The position numbers and the translations under genes were made by a program. Shown piece by piece: positions 11,108-21,420 of a stretch of 64,000 nucleotides of DNA (within the stretch, counting starts at the first letter, position 1; each line of letters begins with the position of its first letter). Source of the stretch: Ailanthus altissimus (Eukaryota > Streptophyta > Magnoliopsida > Sapindales > Simaroubaceae); contig OX327684.1 of the NCBI GenBank assembly GCA_946807835.1, positions 10,310,001 through 10,374,000 of the forward strand, written 5' to 3'. Below the pieces are notes generated by a model that was not told where the DNA came from, made no database searches, and saw only the letters and a list, made by a program, of their open reading frames with translations.

Positions 11108-13196
11108 ACTTTAGTTTTCAATTGCCAGGGTTGGTTATTCAATGTTAATTGTCAACGAATATTTGATGACTTCAAAACAATTTAAGGAATTGAATCAAGG
11201 TGAAAAGCCAATTTATTCACTTTAGTTTAATGGTGAATGGATTATCTTCCATTCAATCTCGCATTAAAGTTTTATTTGTAGTTTATATTTTGCTTCCACC
11301 TAATTTTATAAACACAATATTTAAGGTAAATGCTACTCCTAATTTTTTTTCCGTATATTAATCAACAATTAGTGATTTTCTTTAACAATTATAGATTAAA
11401 AATTATAACAACTTAATTCCGAACGAACTCTTAATTCTAGTTCAGTCTAATTAAATCATGAATTTACAAGTTCTCTATTAACTTGTGCTTAGTTTAAGAA
11501 ATAGCATTTGGCGTGTGGAAGCAATTTACCAACAACACGATCAAAACTATACATTTTGTACTTATTAATTTATAATTGAACACATTTTTTAAGAAAGTTA
11601 ATTAAAAATTATACATTAAAAGTTGTTAGTTAACTCCTTATTTTTGAGTTTTTCCCTAATTTTTTAATAAGTATCAGAATTCTCTCTTTAATTTTTTTTT
11701 TTACTTCAAATAATTATTTATCTCATTAAAAAAGAAATAATAGTACTCACTAAAAAATAAAAAATAAAAATATTAGACAATAAAGTAATCAGCAATTTCT
11801 TTCAGGCACTGTTTTTTTTTTAAAGATATGTGTACTTATTATAAAGTAGAAAATTAACAGTTTAGTCTCTAAATTTTTTAAAATATCCAATTTAGTCATT
11901 TTGTTAAAAATAATGCTTAAATATATATTTTTTTAAACATTAAGATAAGTTGATATATCTATAATCATGATAAAATGTCTCATGTTTGATCGATTTCATG
12001 ATAAAAAATTGCAATTTATACATTATCTTTTTCAACCATTAATAAAGACCACATTATGTACTTCAAAAAAAAACTCATAGACTTAATAGATAATTTTTTT
12101 AAAAAATCAGAAATTAAACTGTCAACTCTCTTTATAAAGTCAAACTTTCAAAGTAAGCGTGGCAATAATATCTCAGTCTAGTGCATGAGAAATGAGCAAT
12201 TTGAATATAATAAGGCCTTCAAAGATTACAATTGAGGGTAAACGATTTTTCATGTGATTATGTTCCTCTTCACGCCTCGGCAAAACGTGTGATGGGGGAC
12301 AACACTGTCTATAATATCCTTAGAAGAAAGAAATATGTTCATTGATTTATTGAAGAAAATTGATTCGTTATTGTGTGCATTTCACTTTAAATGAATTCCA
12401 ATATTTAGAGAGATGCACAATAATTTCTAATGTTTGAAGACCTGCTACTCAGGTCCCCTAATATAACTACCGTTGGGCCAATTTTAAAATTATCATCGAC
12501 AAAATTATAAAAAGACCTCTATATTCCATCGTACAACTTTTGAGTGCAAAACCAAACATATTTACTAATGGCTTTATTGAATTTTACCAAGAAATAACTT
12601 TTATACTTTTATCCTAATTTTCTTAAGGGTGTTTTTATTTTTTAAATAAGAATCGTATTACAATCCAATTCTTTTTGTCTAAGATGGGGCGGGCTATTCT
12701 AATTAGTCAATGTTTTTTTCTTTCTTTTTCTACATAATTTGTCAATGGTTGGATAAGAAATTCTAGTTCAAATTAGAATAAATTTATATATATATATATA
12801 AATATATATATGTATGTATGTATTGAAAACAACCTTTAATTTCAAGACAGTTTGATCAAGGAATCTTTTACTAATAATTTTTGAAATATTAAAGATGGTT
12901 GTTTTTATTGCGAATTTGTTCATTTTAAATGAAAGAAATGTAAATTAAATACAGTGAGTACTATATATATTTATATAATTGTTAACCATTTGCCGTGCTT
13001 GTTTTTCATCATTTATTCGACACTCCACAAGCTTTAATACTCGGCCCCAGTGTTTCAAACTTAAGCAAATATTACGAGATATTTACTTTTCTCACAGCCC
13101 ACATACCTATTTATATATATGAGCAAAACATGAAGACCTTAAAAAGAAACCAAGATATTAACAATATTTTATCAACCATTCAGCTGAAAAAGAAAT
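11108..13196. other. Intergenic DNA, no gene seen
   Basis: AT-rich sequence with poly-T/poly-A runs and a short TA/TATG microsatellite at about 12785-12820. No supported coding region or element boundary was found. A TATA-like block (TATTTATATATATGAG, about 13110) lies ~85 bp before the small frame at 13197. Confidence 0.45.
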
Positions 13197-13331
13197 ATGG
13201 CTCCAATCACCACTCTCTTCTTTCTCCTCTCTTCTTTATATTCTCTCTCATCAAGCCACTGGGTATTGACATTCCATATTTTTGCTTCTGACAATAAGTC
13301 TGGTTTTCTTGCCTCTGGGATAGGGATTTAA
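13197..13331 (+). CDS. Unrecognised short frame with signal-peptide-like start
   Basis: The frame codes for 44 residues starting MAPITTLFFLLSSLYSLSSS, which has the charge-poor start, leucine-rich core and serine-rich end of a secretion signal. It stops at TAA (13329). A TATA-like block about 85 bp upstream would fit a promoter. After the stop, other frames still look protein-like (FNWSHPDAAFLS from about 13328; NKNGDSPQSKWENW from about 13399), so this may be the 5' part of a decayed or mis-spliced gene for a secreted protein. I do not recognise the family. Chance is also possible at this length. Confidence 0.25.
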   Translation: MAPITTLFFLLSSLYSLSSSHWVLTFHIFASDNKSGFLASGIGI

Positions 13332-14379
13332 CTGGTCACATCCAGATGCTGCATTTCTCTCACCATGTAATTTGTGCGTATGAGCTCTGGCTTTGAACAA
13401 AAATGGTGATTCGCCTCAGAGCAAGTGGGAAAACTGGAGTTGCATAGAGAGGCTGTTAAGTGCAAAGCTGGTTTCTTTTTGCTTTCTTTTATTTATTTGG
13501 CTTTTTTTTTTAAAGGAAGTTGAATTTTGTCGTTGCTTTTTATTAATCAATCAGTTTTTGAGTTTTTTTAATGTAATAAAATTCTGCAATGAATTAAGCC
13601 TATGCTAGAGAACTTTTCAGTACTCCCATATAATTATACTTTTTCATTCAATAAGTTGTTAAGAGTATGTTGACTTTGTCATAATAGGGCGGAACTAGAA
13701 CTCATAGATGTATTGTCAAACCTGAAATTGTTAAAATTAAAAAAGTTTGAAGCAAAAGTTTAATTATAGAGGAATCAAGTTTAAAATTTTGCAACGGATA
13801 AAAATAAATATTTATTTGTAAAAGTAAAAATATATGAAACCATAAAAATTTTCAGGAGTTTGACGGCCATGGCCCATAGGCACTACGTTTAATGTAGATA
13901 CATGGGCAACAACGTATATATTTATGTCATAAAGAGCAAATATTATGTATAACAATGATAGTCCACACCACACAGATATTTTATTCCATGGTCGCTTTAA
14001 AAGAAACTTCATTCAAGACTTTCATTCAAGAGTTGGGGGGAGATATTTGGAGGTGTAATTAGTTCAAGTTCTCTATGAATGAGATAGACTCGTATCACAT
14101 TGGGAGCAAATTATCGCCCCAAAAATTTGGACTATGAACTTTGGACTACTCTAATAATAACAGTTATTATTATTCGATTGAAAAATATGTAGATAAGAGT
14201 TTCGAACGATATATATAGTCATAGTTCTGAAAGGTGCCTCCTATTTGACTGAAAAATGTCTAATATATGTCTTAAAAAAGAGGAGAGAGAGACTTTGTCT
14301 ACATTACATTATTCTAAGTTCCAATTAACGAATAATACAACAAGAACAATGAGCTTCCCTTGAATTTTTCAGACTCGCC
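13332..14379. other. Intergenic DNA between 13.3 kb and PIP pseudogene 2
   Basis: Apart from the short protein-like stretches mentioned for the preceding frame (up to about 13440), no gene, RNA or repeat boundary was found. Confidence 0.4.
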
Positions 14380-16924
14380 TCAACTAGAGTCTTTTTCGCC
14401 CCACGAATTAGTTAAGAAAATCAAAGGATGCAAAACTAAAAACCACGTTTGGGATTGGCTTCCGCTTCTGAATGACCCAAAAGCCTGAACAGCTGCTCCT
14501 CTCAAAATGGCTTGGTGTAAAAAGAATACAAAGTCTGCAATGGTCGCTCCTGTGAATGGCCCGACCCAGAAGATCCATTGTTCACGCCAGAGCGATGTAT
14601 GTCTATAGGCAATAGTCGTTGCTAAAGATCTAGCTGGGTTGAAGCCGATGCTGGTGATCGGAATGGTGGCCAAGTGTATCATAAACACAGAAAATCCAAT
14701 AGGCTAAGGAGCCACGACAGGACCACGACGTAAACCAAAACAAAAGTTCCAATAATCTCCGCAGCCAATGTAACTCCATTGCTGAAGCCCTTAGCCACCT
14801 TGTTGGCTCCGCCTCCATACCAAGTGTACTCTACGGTGCAGTGCATATTGGATGTTATGACATTTATAACACAACGAAATAAAAAATAATTTTTTTTAAT
14901 TTTTATTTTTATTAAAAAAAATACTTTTCAACTTAGGTTCTTATGAATATATGAATTTAATGTTTAAAATAAATAAAAATTAATAAATAATAAAATTGTA
15001 CTTTGAATCCACGTTAGGTTTTCTTTTATTAAAGGATTTTAAATCAAGTCTCTTATTCTACAGTAAGAGGAAGAATAGGCTTCCTCCTTGTTTTCTTTTA
15101 TAAAATTATGTATTTTGTATTTTCTTTTTACAAATTTGTATGTGAATTTTCTTTTTAGACTAATCTTTTTTTTAAATAATAATTTAATTAATAATATTTA
15201 TTAATTAAATTATTATCTCTTAAAAGGAAACCTAATTAATGTAAACCACATAGAATCTCACTTTTTGTAGTTAACGTATAGTACCCAGAGCATTATTAGA
15301 CTTTTAAAATTAATGGACTTATAGTCTTTTATAAAAAGAAAATACTAAATTAAAATAAAATATTTTTAATAATTTTAAAAATTATCCTTAAGATTTTATT
15401 TATTTAATTTCTTAAATTAAATATTTAATTCTATTTGGATAAGATATTATATATATTAATTAATTAATTTTATCCAAATATAAAATATACTATTTTTTGG
15501 ACATAAATTATTTGCGTAATAACATCATTCATTTTTAATTATTCACTGTAATAACGAAAGAGATGGTATTGGAGACCTATGAATCTATAATTTCAAATTC
15601 CAATAAATTTTGAATAATTAATTAAACAATTTAATTAACTAATCTAATTTTATTAATTCTAATGTTATTCCACTAAAACTTAGAATTGCACTCTTGAAAT
15701 TTTAAATATAATTTACTCAAAAAATTTATAGTAGTCTATTAATTTAATCACTACATGCAATTCAACCCTCCATAAATGGTTCATAATTAGAGTTAAGTTA
15801 ATTATCATTTTATCCCTCTAATTACTTCTTTATCCTTAAGTACTATTAATTCACCGATGAACAGTTAATTTGTAACATTATTATAAATTGAGTGCTCTAA
15901 TTGTTCAGTTCTAGAATTAACTCTTAAGAGAACATTCTTTCTAACTTACGTTAGAAAGGAATAGATTCTATATTTTTAAATCATATTCCTAACCGCTTAT
16001 CTCACTATGCTACCAAAATACAAATTTTTAGCATGTTCTTTAGACAAACCGTAACAAGTATTTCAAATGACATAATGACACAAACATGAGTTTATGATCA
16101 CTCAGAATTAAGGTTGATCTACATATAATCATCAATTGACGTTATTTGGATTCTTAATTAATGTATTTTACATAATAATTTAAACTACGTCTGGTCCAGT
16201 CTTATATAAAGTGCCTCCATCATAATGTCACTACATTAGTGATCCGGATAAAATTACTACATTTTAAATGTAGGTGAACAACACTAATAATATTTAATTA
16301 AAGATCCTAAATTTTAATTAATTTATTACGAATTTTTTCTATTTATTATCTATAACTTTAATCCTCTTGTATATAACAATTATATACTAAGGTTATAGTC
16401 GCATAAATAAACAATGAATTTTCTAATATTTATATCATAAAATTATGAACACTTATCAAGTATAAAATTACAGTTTTATTAATTTCATTTAAAAAAACAG
16501 TACAAGTGCATGCTTTTAGGGTACTATCCCTAACAGTTAAAGCTAAATGAGCACCACACACTTAGTGCTCATAGGCACTGAGCCACGCTGTACATTATGG
16601 CTTGAACTAACGTGATGTTACAAGCCAAGAAGAAACCAAATGTAATTGCAAGATTCACGTGCCCTTCGAAAACTTCGACACAAGCATAGACAATGAGAAA
16701 GATCGCACCGTCGAATGACTAACCAGTAGAGAGAAAGCCAATGCTATCATAGGAGTCGGAAGTGTTCCCCATGCGATCATTTTGCTTGGTATACCCAATA
16801 ACAATCACTATAGTTAAAAAATAGTTGCAACCATGAATTCGGCAATCAAAGCCTTGTAAAATGGCCTTTTTTTAAAGCTCTAAGGGATCAATCAATGGCG
16901 CTGGTGATGGGTCACAGTAGTTCC
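14380..16924 (-). pseudogene. Intronless PIP aquaporin pseudogene, copy 2, split by an LTR
   Basis: On the minus strand the 5' half runs from about 16924 to 16536. It contains SPAPLIDPLEL, FYKALIAEFMVATIF, a decayed first pore motif (GHVNLAITFGFFLA, Pro changed to Leu) and a WSQC-like end at helix 3. The 3' half runs from 14852 to 14380. It contains [15 protein letters not shown], then [20 protein letters not shown] with the second NPA kept, [18 protein letters not shown], and a stop at 14382-14380. A 1683-bp solo LTR separates the halves. Several stops and frameshifts are present, and part of loop D is deleted. The exon junctions used by the intact gene at 41102-38200 are continuous, so this copy is also intronless. 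It shares the SLWREQ segment with copy 1 (the intact gene has SAWHEH), so the two pseudogenes are closer to each other than to the intact gene. Confidence 0.82.
14853..16535 (-). mobile_element. Copia-type solo LTR inside PIP pseudogene 2
   Basis: Read on the minus strand the 1683-bp block starts TGTTAGGGATAGTACCC (16535) and ends ATGTCATAACA (14853), with TGTTA/TAACA as inverted termini. The interior (GATCCGGATCACTAATG near 16250, GAGTGATCATAAACTC near 16100) looks like long Copia-type LTRs seen in other dicots. It contains no coding region, and the aquaporin sequence resumes on both sides. A 5-bp target duplication is not recognisable (TTAAC versus TCCAA), so the flanks have drifted or were altered. 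Confidence 0.7.
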
Positions 16925-17077
16925 TGGTGCAAATTAATCTACCTTGCTCTCCACAGATTATTTCCCATTTCAGCAGTGAAAGAACAAGTTCTGCTAATCG
17001 GAGAAGCTAGTGAGATTCTGAAATTGCTCTTGTCTGACGAAGTTCTCGGTGGGTTTGTAAGAATAATTAGAATAGCG

Positions 17078-17522
17078 TGTTAGAATTATTCAACCAATGT
17101 AGAAGGTAGTCTATAATTCCATTATTTTAGGAACATGGAAGTTAACTACCTATGGTTCCAGAATTTTAGGATATGGAATCATTGGAATTAACCACTCATG
17201 ATCAAGAACAATTGCCATGATCAAAATAACTACTCATTTTCAAAAGTAACCTCCCATGATCAAGAACATGAGGGTGGCATTTGTAATGGGCAAATGTCTA
17301 TAAATAAAGCCTTTGGTTGGGTACTTAAACCTATCAATCTCAATTCAGTTTCAAAACACCATCACAGAAAATTTGTAAAGATTTAGAAGCATATAACTTT
17401 CATCAGCGAATTGTGGGAAGCTTGCAAAAGGTATGTCAAAATTCATTTTTAATTCTGCATTTGATCTGAATACTATTTAGTTATTTTAAAGCATGTTTAG
17501 ATCGTCTTTAGTTAGTCCCACT
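17078..17522 (+). repeat. 5' LTR of outer Copia
   Basis: About 445 bp, pairing with 28508-28938 over its whole length. The two LTRs differ by many substitutions and small indels, so the element is old. A TCTATAAATAAAGCC block (about 17297) may combine TATA box and polyadenylation signal. Confidence 0.8.
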
Positions 17523-18021
17523 GTTAGTATTACAGCCAAATATGCCTTTGCTTTGAATGAAACAAAATTTGGAGATTTTAAGTTTTGGGTGAATTTTGTT
17601 TTGATTGAAACTTGTTATTTTGACATTGTTTGATGCAAAATTATATTAGAAATCATTAGGAAATTGAATTTTAAGTATTTTATAATTTGAAACATCAAAA
17701 TTGGAGCTAAAATAAGAGAAATGTGGTCAAATTTTAAAAACAGGTCAAACAGGTCTACAACAGAGTTGGGTAAACCTGATCAGAGGTTGAAGATAACTTG
17801 TTATTTTCATTCAGCTCTTCTTGGTTTTATAAATTATGTTTTAACCCCAAATATTTTAGATAATTATAATCAGACTACTAAAGTATTAAGTATAACCCCT
17901 AAAAAGTTGTAATATTAAATTTTCCTTGCATGAATAGTAATTTTTAAGAAGGTCCCTAAACTTTTGAATATTTATAATTTAACCCCAAAAGTTTTAGAGA
18001 TTTTGATCAATGAGAGAGATC
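17523..18021 (+). other. Leader of outer Copia
   Basis: Non-coding sequence between the 5' LTR and the nested insertion. It opens with a drifted tRNA-primer site (TGTTAGTATTACAGCC compared with the usual TGGTATCAGAGCC). No gag frame follows before the insertion point. Confidence 0.5.
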
Positions 18022-19873
18022 TGTTGGAAATTGTACTTACATGCCATTCAAATTATTGTATGAATGTTTATTTATTTAAAATTTATACAATAAACTTTCC
18101 TTTTATTCGTTAATTATTATTGTTTATATGGTAAGAAACTTGTAACTTTTTGGACATTGTAGATCTAAAAGAGTTTAGGTTAACGCTAAGAATTAATAAT
18201 TTTAAAGAGATAGAACCTTGTCTAAAATAGTAACAAAAACCTGAGAATCTTATAATAATGGCGTAGTTGTAAAGAGTTTGTAAATAGTGCTAAGAAATGT
18301 CATTGCTCAATATGTTCTAAAAAATATTGTTCCTGATCTATGGTTACCTACACGGGTCGATTGGTATTCCTTTTGCATTAGTGTATGTTCATATCTGAAT
18401 TATTCATATGGTTAGCCTTAGCAAACCATAAGCTTAGTAGAAGTTCGTATGGGCATGCAGGTATTCAGTAAGGATTGGATACTGAACAGACTCATGAAGG
18501 TCTCTAATAGATATCCCATAAAGCCGTCAATAAAGGATCTTATCAAGTTAAGTAGTATTCGTGACCCTTTGACCTGAGCATACAGTAGGCTTGTGAGTGA
18601 TCCACTATACTTGGTTCTACGCATGTCAGAGACCTTTTATAGTTTGACTGCTGGGTGTCGCTAGTATGGTCTGATGCTCATTGAGTCCGATGTGTGTAGA
18701 TATAGGATCCGTCAGCTCATATGGGTGAGTTGCATATCCAGATGCTCTAAGAACGTATTTCATAAAGTCTTGAGGCCAAAAGCGTTAACCCGTAAAAAAA
18801 CGTTTTCTATTAGGGTTAAACAATATCGTAAAGGAGTATGTGAATATTATTTATGGAATTACGTATCTGAAGATAAGTTCACAGATAAGCATATAGAGAT
18901 TTGATAGATATAATCTATATCTCTGCTCCTTTAAGATATAGATGATGGGGGGATTATACATATATGGTTGACCACAACTTGTATGGTTCAACACTTTATT
19001 CAGTATTATCCATAACGTATGTGTGGGGCATTGTTTACGAACTTGCGAAAGGGTTCCGTAAGACAAACGGAGGTGAACCTAGAGATTCTCACAATATGAA
19101 GTGTATTCATTCATCACGATGGTAATGAGATGGATGGTATGATCGATCCAAAAAATTTTTAAAAAGTATGATACATTTTAGGATTATTTGTAAAGTTGGA
19201 ACCACAATTTGTAAATGTTGTAAATAAATCCCTATTGTAAGAAAAAATGCAAATGCACATATGGCATCCATGCATGGTCATTTATGTGACAAATAGCAGC
19301 ATGTATGGATATACATATGACAAATGTCACTCATGCATAAGCCTACATGGTATCACATGGCTACATATGTGACACGTGGCCATTTAAATGTCTTAGGCTA
19401 TTTAAAAACAAATGAAAGAGTTTATTTTGGGTTTGAATTCATTTTTAAATGAAAATTTTGTGCATTGTATTTGAGAGAAAATGGAAACTTTAAGAAAGTT
19501 CCATTTGAGTCCATAAACACTATTTTAAGCATTTGATAATTCAACTAATTCAAGAGTTGAGTTGTTTGTTGATTCCGGCATGAAATACTAATTAAATTCT
19601 ACCATTCTAGATACTCTTATCCCACCAAATGTTGGAGTCTATAATTGTTCAAGGGTGGACTTCGTTGTGAGCTCAACAAGCTTCAAAGCTCAACAATCTT
19701 CACTAAATTATCTACAAGGGTATGTATTCAATTCTAGTATTGTTTTGATTTAGTTATAATGTTTATATGTTCATTATATTGTTTTATTCTACAGCATAAT
19801 CAATATTAGACATGCATTTAAAAAATTTCAACATGTACACAATCACATGCATGAACCCTAAAACATATTAACA
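18022..19873 (+). repeat. 5' LTR of inner Copia (family A)
   Basis: It pairs with 24514-26325 throughout: GTAGATCTAAAAGAGTTTAG, CACGGGTCGAT, GTGTGGGGCATTGTT and AACAAGCTTCAAAGCT occur in both in the same order. It is the best-preserved member of family A in the window and serves as the reference for the solo copies. Confidence 0.85.
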
Positions 19874-19990
19874 AGTGATATCAGAGTATGTTTTATGTTT
19901 TTTTGGGTATTTGAAGTGTTGGGAATACTCAGAAACAGTGGGAGGTGCATTTTAAAGTGTATAAAGTGTAAAAAATGTCCTACTATCGAG

Positions 19991-20410
19991 GGAATGTTGG
20001 GGCATTGAGAGTAGAACGCTAGGGCATTCTACGCATAACGTTAGAGCTTTCATCTAAGTTCTGCATATAAAACGCTGGGGCGTTCAAGTGTTGAACACGG
20101 GGGAGTTCTCAGGGCAGAACACTAGAGCATTCATGTTTATAATGCTAGGGCGTTCATGAGGTAGAAGCAAATTTGTTGCATGCAGAACGCTAGAGCATTG
20201 AGGATATGACTGCAAGGGCATTATTCTACATAGAATGCTAGAGCATTTAGGTATTGAATGCTGGGGCATTGAAGCAATTTGATGCCAGGGCATTTTAGGT
20301 TAAACGTTGGGGCGTTAAAGCAATTTAACGCTATGGCGTTTTAGATTGAATGCTGAGGCATTGAAGAAATTTAACGTTGGGGTGCTTTAAGTTGAATGCT
20401 GGAGCGTAAG
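19991..20410 (+). repeat. Array of about 15 palindromic AACGCT(A/G)GGGCGTT-like words
   Basis: In the untranslated leader of the inner Copia element, copies of a 14-bp near-palindrome (consensus AACGCTGGGGCGTT, often decayed to AATGCTGGGGCATT) recur every 15-40 bp. The spacers differ. There is no continuous reading frame. The CGCTGGGGCG core also occurs (as CGCCCCAGCG) in the unrelated Tat-like LTR at 2612-2805. The C-to-T style drift of the outer bases fits cytosine deamination. Confidence 0.7.
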
Positions 20411-20627
20411 CCAAAAATAACTACAAAAGAAATTTTCGAAGCATTATATTGTATAATGTCAGGTTGTTCAACATTTCGTGCTAATCGTTCTAAAGTATAT
20501 ACTCTAATTTGTATTTTGAATGTAAAATATTTATATTTTATTATTTAATACATATATAATTATTATATTGTTGTATTATAAACTGTAAATATTAGTTTAT
20601 GCTGTTAACCACAATGAGAGCCATATT

Positions 20628-21410
20628 ATGGATTCAGAAAAGCTAATGAATCTCAGAATTGTTTTGGATTCAGAAAAGCTTGGATACATAATAGATCAGA
20701 GAATGCATAAAAGTGTTTCTAAAGCTTTCATTGATGAAGAGGTTCTGACTTATAAGAAATAGGTCGACGACGATTTGAAAGTAAAGTCGTACATCCTCGC
20801 CTTAATGTCAAATGAGCTTCGAAGAAAGCATGCACACATAGATAGTGCAAGTAGAATTATGCTCTATCTGAATGAGTTGTTTGGAGATTACAACATGTAG
20901 AACTCTATAGGATCTCCAAAGCACTTTTTTAACTTAAGTTGCCTGAAGGTAGTCTGGTAAGTCCCTATATACTTAAGATGATTTCGTATATCAAAAAGTT
21001 GAAGACTATGGACATTTTTCTTAGCAAAAACTTAGGGAATAACTTGATTCTCCAATCTTTTGTAGGGTTATTTGCAAAGTTCATTATGAACATTAACATG
21101 CAAGGACTGACTCCAACTTATGCCAAGGTGCATAACGTATTACAGATAGTTAAGGAGGACATCAAAAATAGAGGTACGACCTTCATAGCTTAAAGTAGTG
21201 CTTTATTTTCTGTCCCCAAAGGCTTCTATGAAGTCTAAAGGGAAGAAGAATGTGAAGAATATTCCATATTCAAGTCTTTAAAGACAGGTTGTATCCAAGC
21301 AAAATGATCAGAAGAAGAATAAGGAAAAGTGTTTCCATTGCGGTGATGATGGACACTGGAAACGTAACTATCCGAAGTACATTGCCAAAATAAAAAAGAA
21401 CCCATCGGGT
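20628..21410 (+). pseudogene. Inner Copia gag remnant
   Basis: From the ATG at 20628 the frame reads MDSEKLMNLRIVLDSEKL and continues through a UBN2-type gag region (KSYILALMSNELRRKH, then LYLNELFGDYNM). Internal stops lie near 20760 and 20898, with frame changes after 20940. A CCHC zinc knuckle is readable at 21330-21371 as CFHCGDDGHWKRNY; the fourth metal ligand is Tyr where Cys is expected. The protein would have packaged element RNA. It is not functional here. Confidence 0.7.
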
Positions 21411-21420
21411 ATTTGTTTAC

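Noticed and set aside
11100..11400. Poly(A) tail expected of a processed pseudogene
   Set aside because: No A-run or flanking duplication could be recognised after the stop, so retrocopy origin rests on intron absence alone.
19200..19400. Repeated CATGCAT/ACATGG words resembling a small satellite
   Set aside because: They occur in both LTRs of the inner Copia in the same arrangement and are ordinary LTR sequence.
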